Shown here: piece by piece, positions 7,094 to 16,595 of the stretch
Numbering within the stretch: position 1 is the first letter of the stretch
How the letters are laid out: each line of letters begins with the position of its first letter
From: Vicingaceae bacterium
GTDB lineage: Bacteria; Bacteroidota; Bacteroidia; Flavobacteriales_E; Vicingaceae
Reading direction: 5' to 3'
Length of the DNA: 54,845 nucleotides
NCBI GenBank assembly: GCA_028245195.1
Contig: JAOKCF010000013.1
Span: forward strand, 1-54,845
The notes under the pieces: generated by a model
What the model saw: only the letters and a program-made list of their open reading frames with translations
What the model was told of the DNA's origin: nothing
The model's database searches: none
Program-made: the position numbers and the translations under genes

Positions 7094-9736
7094 ATGAGAA
7101 AAATAATTATTCCATTAACAATCATCGCTTTAGTAAGCGTTTTCGAAGCTTGTAAAACCACCGAGCCAACCGCAGTAGGTACCGAGTTCATTACTCTTGA
7201 TACTGTTAACATAGAAGCAAACAGCCCAAGAGAAATTTATAGAGCTTCTGAAACTAGAGTGAGTGACGTGTTACATGCCAAATTAGAGGTTAGCTTTAAC
7301 TGGGATAGCGCTTACTTATACGGAAGAGCAAACTTGACCGTCAAACCACATTTCTATGCAACGGATAGTTTAATATTAGATGCAAAAGGGTTTCAAATTC
7401 ATGAAGTTGCAATGGTAGATCGGATTGGTAAAAGGTCTCCGTTAAACTATTTGTATGACGATGCCTTTTTAAAAATTAGCCTTGGTAAGACCTATACAAA
7501 ATCTGACACCTATAAAATATTCGTTGATTACACTGCCATGCCAAATAAGCTGGAATCAGGTGGGAGTTCTGCCATTACCAGCGACAAAGGGTTGTACTTT
7601 ATAAACAACGACGGAGCCATTGAAAACAAGCCAAAGCAAATTTGGACACAGGGCGAAACAGAGTCTAGCTCGTGCTGGTTTCCTACCATCGACTCGCCAA
7701 ATGAAAAAACAACTCAAGAAATTTACATCACTGTAGACTCCAATTACGCCACTCTTTCTAACGGAGAGTTAATGTTTCAAACGGAAAATGAGGACGGAAC
7801 AAGAACTGACTATTGGAAGCAAAACCTGCCACATGCTCCTTACCTTTTTATGATGGCTGTTGGTGAGTTTGCTATAGCAAAGGAAGAGTGGAGAGGCAAG
7901 CCTGTTCATTATTACGTAGAGAAAAAATATGCCGACGTTGCCAAAGAGATTTACCCAAACACCGTTGAAATGCTGGAGTTTTTCTCTACTAAATTAGGCT
8001 ACGATTACCCATGGGACAAGTACCACCAAGTAGTCGTAAGAGATTACGTTTCTGGAGCAATGGAAAATACAGGGGCTGTTATTTTTGGCGATTTTATTCA
8101 AGGTAACAAACGTTTTTTGATTGACAATGCAGGAGAAGATATTGTTGCTCACGAAATGTTTCACCACTGGTTTGGAGATTTAGTTACTTGTGAGTCTTGG
8201 TCAAATCTACCTTTAAATGAATCATTTGCAACCTATGGGGAGTATTTATGGAACGAGTACAAATATGGAAAAGACCAAGCAGACTTTCACATTGATGGAG
8301 ATTTAAATGTTTATTTGAGTCAATCTAGAGTCAACAAAGAGACACTGATTCGATTCAATTATGGTAACGAAATGGAAATGTTTGATTCTCATTCTTACCA
8401 AAAAGGAGGAAGAGTTTTACACATGCTACGAAACTATATTGGTGACGATGCCTTTTTTGCCGGACTAAACCTCTACCTAAAAGATAATGAATTTCAGACG
8501 GTTGAAATACACAATTTAAGATTGGCATTTGAGGAAGTAACTGGGCAAGACTTAAACTGGTTTTTTAACCAATGGTTTTTGAGTGCTGGACACCCAATAA
8601 TTGAGATAGAAAAAAGTTTTGCTGAGGGTAAATTAACAGTTACCATTAAACAAACTCAAGATGGTCCTGATGTTCCTGAGGTCTTTGAAATTCCTACAAG
8701 ACTTTATGTTTTGCAGGCGAATGGCTTAGTTCGGGAAAAGGAAATTAGAATAACCAATAGAATTAAAGTAGTTGAATTTACACTAAGTGAAGCTCCACTT
8801 TTAGTCAACTTTGATGCAGATAAGGTGTTGCTAGGTGATATTGATCAAAATTATGAAAGAGAAGAAGCAATTGCCCTATACAATAATGCAAATCACTTTT
8901 TAGACAAAACGGAAGCGATAAAGTTGATTAAAAATCAGAAGGATTCCGCTTCTTTAGATTTAATCGAAAAAGCAATGAAGGACGATTTTTGGAACGTTCG
9001 AAAAACTGCTATACAAGCGGCAAAAAAATTAGCAAAAGAGAGACCAGCCAGAACATTAGAAACGCTAAAGAAAATTGCAAAGGCAGATGATAAGTCAGTC
9101 AATAGAGCTGCGGCAATAGCGGCCATTTCAAAATACTTTATAGAAGAAGTAGAAATGGAATACTTGAACGAAAGAACCGAGGACTTATCTTACTATGTTG
9201 TTTCAGCTACCTTAGATGCAGTTTATAATAAGGATGCGAAGCAAGGCCTTTTATTGGCAGAGCGGTTAGAGAAAGAGGAGAATGCAGCAATACTTTCTAC
9301 CGTTGCAAACATTTATGCCGAAGATGGAAGCCCGCAAAGGCAAGCATTTTTTGAAGAAGCCATCAAAAATGCAAGTGGTTTTGGAAAATATGGCTTAATG
9401 AATAGTTACGGAGAATTTTTAGATAAGCAAGAATTTGCAGTAGTTGAGAAAGCACTTCCAACCTTAGTGGAAAATAGCAAAGGAACAGGCATTTGGTTTG
9501 TGCGGATGGCAGGTTTAAACTCATTGATTAAAATGAAAACTAAAATCGCTAGCGCAATAGAACAATTAAATGTAGAAATAGAAAAAACAGTAGATAGCGC
9601 TGCTATGGAGAAAATAAACAACACCCTGAAAGAAACAAAAGCAATGAATGAGAAAGTTACCGATGCCCTAAAAGAGCTTAAAGAGGCTGAGACCAACGGA
9701 AACTTAAAGAAGATGATCGAAGGAGCTTTAGGGTAA
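7094..9736 (+). CDS. M1-family zinc aminopeptidase, lipoprotein
   Basis: An 880-residue protein from ATG 7094 (upstream in-frame codons are ignored because this start gives a proper signal peptide, MRKIIIPLTIIALVSV, and a lipobox-like FEAC). It has the M1 substrate-binding GAMEN motif at 321-325, zinc ligands HEMFHHW from 353, and the third ligand in NESFATY. Family members remove N-terminal residues from peptides; the signal places this one in the envelope. The region after about 600 contains helical HEAT-like repeats, typical of the M1 C-terminal domain. It is transcribed divergently from the biotin carrier gene and converges on RNase H with 3 bp between the stops. Confidence 0.93.
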   Translation: MRKIIIPLTIIALVSVFEACKTTEPTAVGTEFITLDTVNIEANSPREIYRASETRVSDVLHAKLEVSFNWDSAYLYGRANLTVKPHFYATDSLILDAKGFQIHEVAMVDRIGKRSPLNYLYDDAFLKISLGKTYTKSDTYKIFVDYTAMPNKLESGGSSAITSDKGLYFINNDGAIENKPKQIWTQGETESSSCWFPTIDSPNEKTTQEIYITVDSNYATLSNGELMFQTENEDGTRTDYWKQNLPHAPYLFMMAVGEFAIAKEEWRGKPVHYYVEKKYADVAKEIYPNTVEMLEFFSTKLGYDYPWDKYHQVVVRDYVSGAMENTGAVIFGDFIQGNKRFLIDNAGEDIVAHEMFHHWFGDLVTCESWSNLPLNESFATYGEYLWNEYKYGKDQADFHIDGDLNVYLSQSRVNKETLIRFNYGNEMEMFDSHSYQKGGRVLHMLRNYIGDDAFFAGLNLYLKDNEFQTVEIHNLRLAFEEVTGQDLNWFFNQWFLSAGHPIIEIEKSFAEGKLTVTIKQTQDGPDVPEVFEIPTRLYVLQANGLVREKEIRITNRIKVVEFTLSEAPLLVNFDADKVLLGDIDQNYEREEAIALYNNANHFLDKTEAIKLIKNQKDSASLDLIEKAMKDDFWNVRKTAIQAAKKLAKERPARTLETLKKIAKADDKSVNRAAAIAAISKYFIEEVEMEYLNERTEDLSYYVVSATLDAVYNKDAKQGLLLAERLEKEENAAILSTVANIYAEDGSPQRQAFFEEAIKNASGFGKYGLMNSYGEFLDKQEFAVVEKALPTLVENSKGTGIWFVRMAGLNSLIKMKTKIASAIEQLNVEIEKTVDSAAMEKINNTLKETKAMNEKVTDALKELKEAETNGNLKKMIEGALG

Positions 9737-9739
9737 GCT

Positions 9740-10372
9740 CTATTTTCTCCCAAAGTCTGCGGGTATTTCACCCCACACTTTGGTCTCCCATTTTAGGATT
9801 TTATTCGGGTAATCATTCGTATGCAACCATTTTAATGCTCGATCGATTAACTCAAAGGAGTCCTCGTTTGCCGCGTTTCTTAACAGTTTTGTATTTACAC
9901 GCTTTCGCTTTACCCAGCCAATTGCAATTTTGCTGTCCGAATAAATTGGGCTAGCGTTATTGTTTCTTTTAAGTAACGCAAGGGCATGAACTAAAGCCAA
10001 GAACTCACCAATATTATTGGTGGAATTTTTATATGGTCCCTTTTTAAAAATCACTTTTTTCGATTTTGTTTCTACCCCTTGGTATTCCATAAGCCCAGGG
10101 TTTCGACTGCAAGCGGCATCAACCGCTATGGTATTTAAAATAGGGTTACCAATTAACGCTCGCTTCTCTGCAGAAATGACAACTTTAGGTTGCGCCACAC
10201 CTTTATATTTAACATAGGTTTTCTCCGAAGCTTTGGTTGCTGTAGCTAAGTCGGGAAAAGCTTTGTATTCAGCTCCTTTAAACCCATCGATACTTTTTTT
10301 ACACTCGTCCCAAGTTGAGAAAACTCCTTTCTTCTTACCCTTCCAAACAACGTAAAACTTTTTCTTACTCAT
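9740..10372 (-). CDS. rnhA: Ribonuclease HI with N-terminal viroplasmin domain
   Basis: A 210-residue protein. Residues 1-50 form a viroplasmin/caulimovirus-type hybrid-binding domain (KFYVVWKGKKKGVFSTW, then FKGAEYKAF). Residues ~75-210 are RNase HI with the acidic catalytic set visible in VDAACS (Asp), NIGEFLAL (Glu), YSDSKIA (Asp) and the final PADFGRK (Asp). It cuts RNA in RNA-DNA hybrids. This two-domain form resembles eukaryotic RNase H1 and is common in Bacteroidota. The gene faces the M1 peptidase gene tail to tail and is divergent from lipB. Confidence 0.9.
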   Translation of the reverse strand: MSKKKFYVVWKGKKKGVFSTWDECKKSIDGFKGAEYKAFPDLATATKASEKTYVKYKGVAQPKVVISAEKRALIGNPILNTIAVDAACSRNPGLMEYQGVETKSKKVIFKKGPYKNSTNNIGEFLALVHALALLKRNNNASPIYSDSKIAIGWVKRKRVNTKLLRNAANEDSFELIDRALKWLHTNDYPNKILKWETKVWGEIPADFGRK

Positions 10373-10453
10373 ATTCTAACTAAAGAAAACTTTTTATATA
10401 ACGAAAGTACACAGAAGATTAGATGTAAGACCTTTATCATTAAATTTGTAAAT

Positions 10454-11107
10454 ATGAGTTTTACAATAATCACTCTTGACCCTACAAATTACCTTGATGC
10501 TCTTGTGTTTCAAGAGAATTTTTTCAATGCTCAGCTAGAAAAAAAAGATAATGGGGAAAAAACAAGTGACACCTTAATTTTTCTTCAACACACTCCTGTA
10601 TATACTTTAGGTAAGTCTGGTGATATTAATAATTTAAAAATACCTATTGAAGAGACAGGTGCTGAATTTTACCAAACAAAACGCGGTGGAGATATTACCT
10701 TTCATGGTCCCGGTCAACTCGTGGTTTACCCTATTTTCGATACCGAAAATTATGGTATTCGTGTTCGAGAGTATGTAACAAAATTAGAACAATGTGTTAT
10801 AAACTGTCTAGCGGATTATGGCTTAAAAGGAGAGCGACTTGAGCATGCTAGTGGTGTTTGGCTTGATGCAGATAATGAAAAAGCAAGAAAAATTTGTGCT
10901 ATTGGATTAAAAGTGAGTCGAGGTATAAGTATGCACGGCTTGGCGTTTAACATCAATACAGACTTGAATTATTTTGACCACATTGTACCTTGTGGTTTAG
11001 ACGATAAGTCGGTTACCTCGTTAGAAAAGGAGTTGGGTAAAAAAATGGACTTTTTTGAGGTGCAAAATAAATTAATAGCTCAATTCCAAAAACAATTTAA
11101 GTCTTAA
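10454..11107 (+). CDS. lipB: Octanoyltransferase LipB
   Basis: A 217-residue protein with the LipB signature RGGDITFHGPGQLVVYP, the CAIGLKVSRGISMHG stretch, and the catalytic Cys in IVPCGL (Cys180). It moves octanoyl groups from acyl carrier protein to lipoyl domains of 2-oxoacid dehydrogenases, the first step of lipoate assembly. It converges with lipA, which performs the next step, and the two stop codons share the palindrome TTAA at 11104-11107. A TAAATTTG -7-like box at 10441-10448 lies 5 nt before the ATG, suggesting a very short leader. Confidence 0.95.
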   Translation: MSFTIITLDPTNYLDALVFQENFFNAQLEKKDNGEKTSDTLIFLQHTPVYTLGKSGDINNLKIPIEETGAEFYQTKRGGDITFHGPGQLVVYPIFDTENYGIRVREYVTKLEQCVINCLADYGLKGERLEHASGVWLDADNEKARKICAIGLKVSRGISMHGLAFNINTDLNYFDHIVPCGLDDKSVTSLEKELGKKMDFFEVQNKLIAQFQKQFKS

Positions 11108-11982
11108 AGGTGCTTTTCCGCATGGTAAGACGACCTTACTAAAGGACCGCTTTCTAAATGCGTAAAACCTCGCTTCATTCCCTCTTCTTTGTAGAAAGCG
11201 AAAACATCAGGGTGAACAAATTCTGATATCGGCAAATGCTTTTTCGAAGGTTGCATGTATTGTCCAATAGTCATAATGCTCACTCCTGCCTGTCGTAAAT
11301 GATCCATTGTTGCCAATACCTCTTCTTTGAATTCGCCTAATCCGACCATTATGCCAGATTTAGTTTTTTCAATCCCCCCATCTTTCAGACGCTTTAACAC
11401 CTCTAAACTTCTGTCATATTTTGCTTGAATCCTAACTTTTGCCGTTATTCTTCGAACGGTTTCCATATTGTGTGAGACAATTTCAGGTGCAACATCGATG
11501 ATTGGTTGCAAATTTTCCCATTCTCCTTTAAAGTCTGGAATTAATGTTTCTATGGTAATTTCTGGGTTGTGTTTTCTAATCAGTTCAATTGTTCTTTTCC
11601 AAGCATCAGCTCCACCATCTTTCAAGTCATCGCGATCAACGGAGGTAATCACCGCATGTTTCAGGTTCATTAATTTAATAGACTTGGCAACTCTTAGAGC
11701 TTCGAAAGGATCTACATCTTCCGGTTTTCCGGTAGCTACATTACAAAATTGGCAAGACCTAGTGCAGGTGTTTCCCAATATCATAAAAGTTGCCGTTCCT
11801 GCGCTCCAACATTCCGCTTGATTTGGACATTTCCCAGATTCACAAATGGTATTCAGCTTGTGATCTTTAACAACCTGCTTTGTTTCACGGTAATCTTTTC
11901 CTGAAGAAATTTTAGTCTTTAACCAGTCTGGTTTCCCAATTTTTACTTCCTGATCCGCTTTATTCTTAAATAGATTTGCCAC
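11104..11982 (-). CDS. lipA: Lipoyl synthase LipA
   Basis: A 292-residue radical SAM enzyme that inserts two sulfurs into octanoylated lipoyl domains. The auxiliary cluster cysteines are at 47, 52 and 58 (CESGKCPNQAEC). The radical SAM CxxxCxxC is at 73, 77 and 80 (CTRSCQFC). The C-terminal RSSYHA provides the Ser ligand. Length is normal. It overlaps the end of lipB by 4 bp in convergent orientation, so the two lipoate genes are paired but not co-transcribed. Confidence 0.96.
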   Translation of the reverse strand: MANLFKNKADQEVKIGKPDWLKTKISSGKDYRETKQVVKDHKLNTICESGKCPNQAECWSAGTATFMILGNTCTRSCQFCNVATGKPEDVDPFEALRVAKSIKLMNLKHAVITSVDRDDLKDGGADAWKRTIELIRKHNPEITIETLIPDFKGEWENLQPIIDVAPEIVSHNMETVRRITAKVRIQAKYDRSLEVLKRLKDGGIEKTKSGIMVGLGEFKEEVLATMDHLRQAGVSIMTIGQYMQPSKKHLPISEFVHPDVFAFYKEEGMKRGFTHLESGPLVRSSYHAEKHL

Positions 11983-12090
11983 CGTTTCGTTTCTTTTTAG
12001 TAGAACAAAGGTATTAAAGGAAAAGTTTCAAAGTAGTTTTAGAAAGGATATTAAAACCAATTTTCTTATACTTCCTATACGTATGGCACT

Positions 12091-12657
12091 TTAGAAACCT
12101 ACGTTAGTCCTAAACAGTTTAATGGCTATTGCTAGTAGTATAATCCCAAATACTTTACGAAGTATAGCAATACCTCCAGAGCCCAATATCTTTTCAATTT
12201 TAGTAGACAGTTTCAACACGGCATGCACCACAATTATGTTGAAAATAATAGCCACAATAATATTTTGCACTTCATATTCTGCTCTCAAAGAAAGCAATGA
12301 AGTCAAGGTGCTTACACCGGCTATTAAAGGGATGGCAATTGGAACAATGGAGGCAGTTTCGGGAATGTCATCGCGGTATAAATTAATTCCTAAAATCATT
12401 TTCAAAGCAAGAATGAATAAGACGAACGAACCTGCTATTGCAAATGAGCTTACATCAATTCTAATAAGGTTTAAAATTGACTCGCCTAGAAACAAAAAAG
12501 CAATCATCAGCACCATGGCAACAATACTGGATTTTTCAGATTTAATATGCCCCACTTTTTGGCGTAGGTCAATAATGATTGGAATTGAGCCAACGATATC
12601 AATTACTGCGAAGAGCGCCATTCCTACTGTAAATATTTCTTTTACATTGAATTGCAT
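12091..12657 (-). CDS. MarC-family integral membrane protein
   Basis: A 188-residue, very hydrophobic protein with about six membrane segments. It has the MarC/UPF0056 pattern: an N-terminal FAVIDIVGSIPIIIDL, a central NLYRDDIPETASIVPIAIPL, then AGVSTLTSLLSL, ending with ILLAIAIKLF. The transported substrate is not established for this family. I use the ATG at 12657 rather than the upstream ATG at 12753, because it begins MQFNVKEIFTV like other members and a -7 promoter box lies just upstream. The gap 12658-12859 shows nothing else convincing. Confidence 0.9.
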   Translation of the reverse strand: MQFNVKEIFTVGMALFAVIDIVGSIPIIIDLRQKVGHIKSEKSSIVAMVLMIAFLFLGESILNLIRIDVSSFAIAGSFVLFILALKMILGINLYRDDIPETASIVPIAIPLIAGVSTLTSLLSLRAEYEVQNIIVAIIFNIIVVHAVLKLSTKIEKILGSGGIAILRKVFGIILLAIAIKLFRTNVGF

Positions 12658-12684
12658 ATCCTTATATGTTTTAATTTCGGCCGG

Positions 12685-12692
12685 CAAAATTA
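12685..12692 (-). promoter_or_regulatory. -7 box of the MarC-family gene
   Basis: The minus strand reads TAATTTTG (TAnnTTTG) 27 nt before the ATG, with a TTTG 15 nt further upstream. That spacing is shorter than the usual 17-23, so this is only partial support. Confidence 0.4.
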
Positions 12693-12859
12693 CGAAAAGC
12701 ACCAATGCAAAAATCTTATTGGACAAGCTGAAAACACAATTGGGAAAAGGCATTTATCAGGTAGAAAGTTATCCTTTAAACTCAGCTAAAAGAGGAACAA
12801 ATGAAGTGGAGAAAGATTACCCGAATTGAAATAGTAGTTTAACTCTATTGGGTCTTCCT

Positions 12860-14094
12860 TTAATAGACGTTTAGCTTTCTATTTAAAGCTTCCACGTCAG
12901 AATCGTAGCTGGAATTAAGTATAAAGTAAATCAATGGGAAGCCAAAAAGTAGCTGCTCAGGATGTTTTTGTATACCCGGTGCATTCGTTCGAGCGTAATA
13001 AGGGAAAGGTTCCACCATTTGCTCAAAATTCTGGTTCTTAACCACTATTGCGCTAAGCCAAAGTTAGGTTGATCATAATAACGTGGAACCCATTCGGATC
13101 GAAAATCCCCAATTTGTTCTAATTCATAATGTGATAATTGAACAAAGGTATCTTGTTTAATTGCCGTGTATTCCGCTGTGTAAAAAGTTTGTTTATCTAA
13201 AATTATCGATGAGTCCACTTCTAGTTTTTCATTTAAAAATATTCCTTCAAAATCTCCTTTCCTCACTTGATTAGATTTGTCGCTATAGAAAAAATAAACT
13301 GGGGCAAAATCAAAGTATGTCCAAAAGGCCTTAACTATTTTTTGATTTTGAGTTGCTTACCACTCTTCTTCCTTTAACGCCTGCTTTTCTCGTTCGGCTT
13401 TACGCAAAGCAGCTATTGTGTTTTCTGATGTTTTTAAACGAACTAATAAGGCCCCTTCTTTCAACAAAACAATATCCTTTTTAGCCATTTCTTTTACATG
13501 TTGCCTATGACTTTGAATCTTTTCATATCGAGCATGCAAACGGTATTTTAATCCCACTTGAAAGGAAGAAGAATTCGCAGATTGAGCAGGAATAATACCA
13601 ATCAAATAGGTTGAACCCCTTGGACCAAGATAAAACTCAGTTCCAACCATAAAGTTAAATTGAGTGGTGGGCTCACCGATGGAAGAGGTTAAATTAATAG
13701 GGCTATCAGTTGCTGAGCGAAAGGATGGTGACGTTCTATATTCTAAACTAAACCCTCCATTAAACTTAACATCATCAATTTTTATTGAAGGGCCAACTAA
13801 AAGCTGAACAACTTGCTGTTTCACCAGAACTAATGATGTTACTTGAGATTTTTGATTTGCAATGAAAAAAGTGGACCCTAAGAAAAGTTTGTTTTCTAGT
13901 TGGATTTCGGCATTAATCCCTACCGAACTTAGCGAAAATACTGCCTAATGGCGCTTTCCATCAAAATAAATTCTTGAGAAGCTTCCTCCGCCCATTATGC
14001 CGCGAATTTGCTTTGGAATTGCTTGCTTTTCTTGTCCTAAAAGATAACAGATTAGGTTAAAGGTTAATATGATAAATGAAATACTCTTTCTCAA
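12860..14094 (-). pseudogene. Multiply broken outer-membrane-type protein gene
   Basis: One reading frame can be followed on the minus strand from a TTG at 14094 to TAG at 13045-13047, and it is interrupted twice. It opens with a signal peptide (SISFIILTFNLICYLLGQ) and reaches TAG at 13945-13947. It then continues in frame with beta-barrel-like strands (FSLSSVGINAEIQLENKLFLG, GGFSLEYRT, FQVGLKYRLHARYE) to TAA at 13357-13359. It continues in frame again (KAFWTYFDFAPVYFFYSD, DFEGIFLNEKLEVDSS). At about 13045 the sense shifts by one base into another frame ending at 12860 (VEPFPYYARTNAPGIQKHPE). Unbroken, it would be about 410 residues. I do not recognise the family. Each lesion alone could be an error, but together they indicate a decayed gene. 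Confidence 0.65.
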
Positions 14095-14102
14095 CGTTTC
14101 AG

Positions 14103-16268
14103 TTAAAAGTCATTCAACAATTCAAAGTCTAATTGCTTTTTCGAGAGGTCTGCTTTTAATACTTTAACCGTTACCTCATCTCCAATTCTAAATAGTCTCC
14201 CTCTTCGTTTACCTTCAACAGCATAATTATCCGCGTTGAAGTTATAGAAGTCGTCTTTCATGCTGCGCAAGCGTACCATACCTTCGCATTTATTATCCTC
14301 CAATTCAACAAAAATTCCCCATTCACTTACTCCTGAAACAATTCCTCCAAATACCTCGCCTTCTTTGTCTTGCATAAATTTCACTTGCATAAACTTTATA
14401 CTTGCTCGCTCTGCTTCAGTTGCTAATTTTTCTCGCTCTGACGAATGCTTGCACTTTTCTTCTAATTCAGCGGCATCAACCGCTTTTCCCCCGTCTAAAT
14501 AATGTTGCAATAAGCGATGAACCATTACATCTGGGTAACGACGAATGGGAGAAGTAAAGTGCGAATAGAACTTAAACCCCAAACCATAATGACCCACATT
14601 TTCGGTAGAATAAACTGCCTTTGCCATCGTTCTAATGGCTAACTGAGAAATTAATACCTCTTCAGCCTTGCCTTGCACATCTGTCATTAATCGATTCAAC
14701 GTATCTGAAATTCCTCTTGGCGAAGTGGTATCTATTCGGTAACCAAACTTTTTAATAAACTCCCCAAACGTTTGTAATTTCTCTGGGTCCGGGCTATCGT
14801 GAATTCTATAAACAAAAGGCTTAGGTGTTTTCATTTCTCCAACTCGTTGCACTTGCGTTTCTTCAGCACGTGCTCCTATAAACTCAGCCACTTTTTTATT
14901 GGCGAGCAACATAAACTCTTCAATTAATTTATTGGCATCTTTCTGTTCTTTCAAAAACACCCCTGACGGTTCTCCTTTTTCATCTAATTTAAACTTAACC
15001 TCTAGTGTGTTGAAATTGATTGACCCTTTCTTGAACCGATCTTGTCGCAATTGTTTTGCTAACCTATCTAAGGTCAGTATCTCCTCTTTATAATCTCCCT
15101 CGCCGGTTTCAATTACTTGTTGCGCTTCTTCGTAGGCGAATCGTCTGTCTGAGTGAATTACCGTTCTGCCAAACCATTGTTTGTGAATCTTAGTATCATC
15201 ACTCATCTCAAATATGGCTGAAAAGCAATATTTGTCTTCATTTGGTCGCAATGAACAAGCAAAATTCGAAAGTACCTCGGGCAACATGGGCACAACTCGG
15301 TCTACCAAGTAAACTGAAGTAGCTCGTTCATAAGCTTCTTTATCTAAGGCACTTCCTTCTTTTAAGTAATGACTAACATCGGCGATGTGCACTCCGATTT
15401 CCCAATTCCCATTCTTCAATTTTTGCAACGAAAGTGCATCGTCAAAATCTTTTGCATCTGAAGGGTCAATGGTAAAAGTGGTTACTTTTCTTAGGTCTTT
15501 TCGTTTTTTTATTTCTGATTCTTTAATGCTGACATCCAGGTTTTCGGCTGCTGCCTCAATTCCATCTGGAAACTTAATTGGTAAGCCATATTCCGCCAAA
15601 ATAGAGTGCATTTCGGTTTCATTTTCTCCGGGTTTTCCTAAAACTTGAATTATTTCTCCAAAAGGACTATCAGAATCGCTGGGCCAGTGAGTTAGTTTTG
15701 CAATTACTTTTTCGCCATCTTGTGCACCGTGTAATTTATCTAATGTAATAAAAAGATCGATCGTCATGCGCTTACTGTCAGGCACCAAATATGCAAACTT
15801 CTCAGATTTTTGAAGTGTCCCAACAAACTCCGTTTTTGCCCTTTCTATTACATCAAAAACTTTGCCTATTGCCTTTCCGTTTCGTTTAACTCTTAAAATG
15901 GCTACCTCCACCAAGTCACCATGCAGGGCTATTCCTAAATCTTTTTCTCCAATGTAAATGTCATTTGGCAAACCTTCTACCTCAACGTAACCAGAACCAC
16001 TAGTTGTCATGTCTACCTTTCCGACTAATTTATCAAGGTTTGATTCATGTTTTACCAATTTAAATTTCCCCGGTTTTTCTTCTACCAATGCTTCTTTCGC
16101 TTCTAATTCAAACAATACTTTCGCAATAATCTTCTTTTTCGAAGTTTGAGTTATGTTTAATTGTCGTGATACTTGTTTATAATTCATTGCTACGGTAGGG
16201 TTAGCACGAAACGCACTTAACACCTTTTCTTGTAAAGAATTAGGCTTTGAATTTTTATTTTTAGGCAT
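14103..16268 (-). CDS. rnr: Ribonuclease R
   Basis: A 721-residue 3'-5' exoribonuclease of the RNase II/R family. In order: an N-terminal helix-turn-helix-like region (about 10-70), cold-shock domains (about 75-240), the RNB catalytic domain with the metal-binding DPSDAKDFDDALS at 268-280, and a C-terminal S1 domain (GGIVSGVSEWGIFVELED). It degrades structured RNA. The short S1 tail lacks the long basic extension of E. coli RNase R. A good TTG-N21-TAAATTTG promoter lies upstream. The stop is 9 bp from the start of the broken outer-membrane gene. Confidence 0.95.
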   Translation of the reverse strand: MPKNKNSKPNSLQEKVLSAFRANPTVAMNYKQVSRQLNITQTSKKKIIAKVLFELEAKEALVEEKPGKFKLVKHESNLDKLVGKVDMTTSGSGYVEVEGLPNDIYIGEKDLGIALHGDLVEVAILRVKRNGKAIGKVFDVIERAKTEFVGTLQKSEKFAYLVPDSKRMTIDLFITLDKLHGAQDGEKVIAKLTHWPSDSDSPFGEIIQVLGKPGENETEMHSILAEYGLPIKFPDGIEAAAENLDVSIKESEIKKRKDLRKVTTFTIDPSDAKDFDDALSLQKLKNGNWEIGVHIADVSHYLKEGSALDKEAYERATSVYLVDRVVPMLPEVLSNFACSLRPNEDKYCFSAIFEMSDDTKIHKQWFGRTVIHSDRRFAYEEAQQVIETGEGDYKEEILTLDRLAKQLRQDRFKKGSINFNTLEVKFKLDEKGEPSGVFLKEQKDANKLIEEFMLLANKKVAEFIGARAEETQVQRVGEMKTPKPFVYRIHDSPDPEKLQTFGEFIKKFGYRIDTTSPRGISDTLNRLMTDVQGKAEEVLISQLAIRTMAKAVYSTENVGHYGLGFKFYSHFTSPIRRYPDVMVHRLLQHYLDGGKAVDAAELEEKCKHSSEREKLATEAERASIKFMQVKFMQDKEGEVFGGIVSGVSEWGIFVELEDNKCEGMVRLRSMKDDFYNFNADNYAVEGKRRGRLFRIGDEVTVKVLKADLSKKQLDFELLNDF

Positions 16269-16325
16269 GGATAAATCCGAAATTAAAGTGAAAGGAGATA
16301 AAGTTTTACTTCCTCTTAATTTTCA

Positions 16326-16357
16326 CAAATTTAAGGATGGTTTTTGAGGTGCTTGCA
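16326..16357 (-). promoter_or_regulatory. Promoter of rnr (TTG-N21-TAAATTTG)
   Basis: On the minus strand, TTG (16357-16355), 21 nt, then TAAATTTG (16333-16326), 57 nt before the rnr ATG. It has the same layout and spacing as 42122-42153. The remainder of the divergent gap to 16595 shows no gene. Confidence 0.65.
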
Positions 16358-16595
16358 ATTTATAGCCGATTAGCCCAATTATTATGACAAGCAGCGCACA
16401 AAAACATCAAAACTATTATCTAAAATGACTATAAAGATTTCAACCAAATTGAGACCCTTTGCATTTATACAGATTTTTTCTTCACGATAATAACTCCCTT
16501 AATTAACCAACCCTTAACGCAGAGTTCATGTGCGGCCGCAATTTTTAGACAACTAGCTCCGTTCTCTTGTCATAAACCCATTAAACTCTGAAACT

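Noticed and set aside
12122..12829. Long plus-strand open frame of 235 codons over the MarC gene
   Set aside because: It is the reverse-strand shadow of a clear membrane protein gene; only its last ~35 codons are outside, and they match nothing I know.
12860..14094. Stop-codon reassignment as an explanation for in-frame TAG and TAA
   Set aside because: Core genes in the window end normally at stop codons and do not contain internal ones; local decay is simpler.
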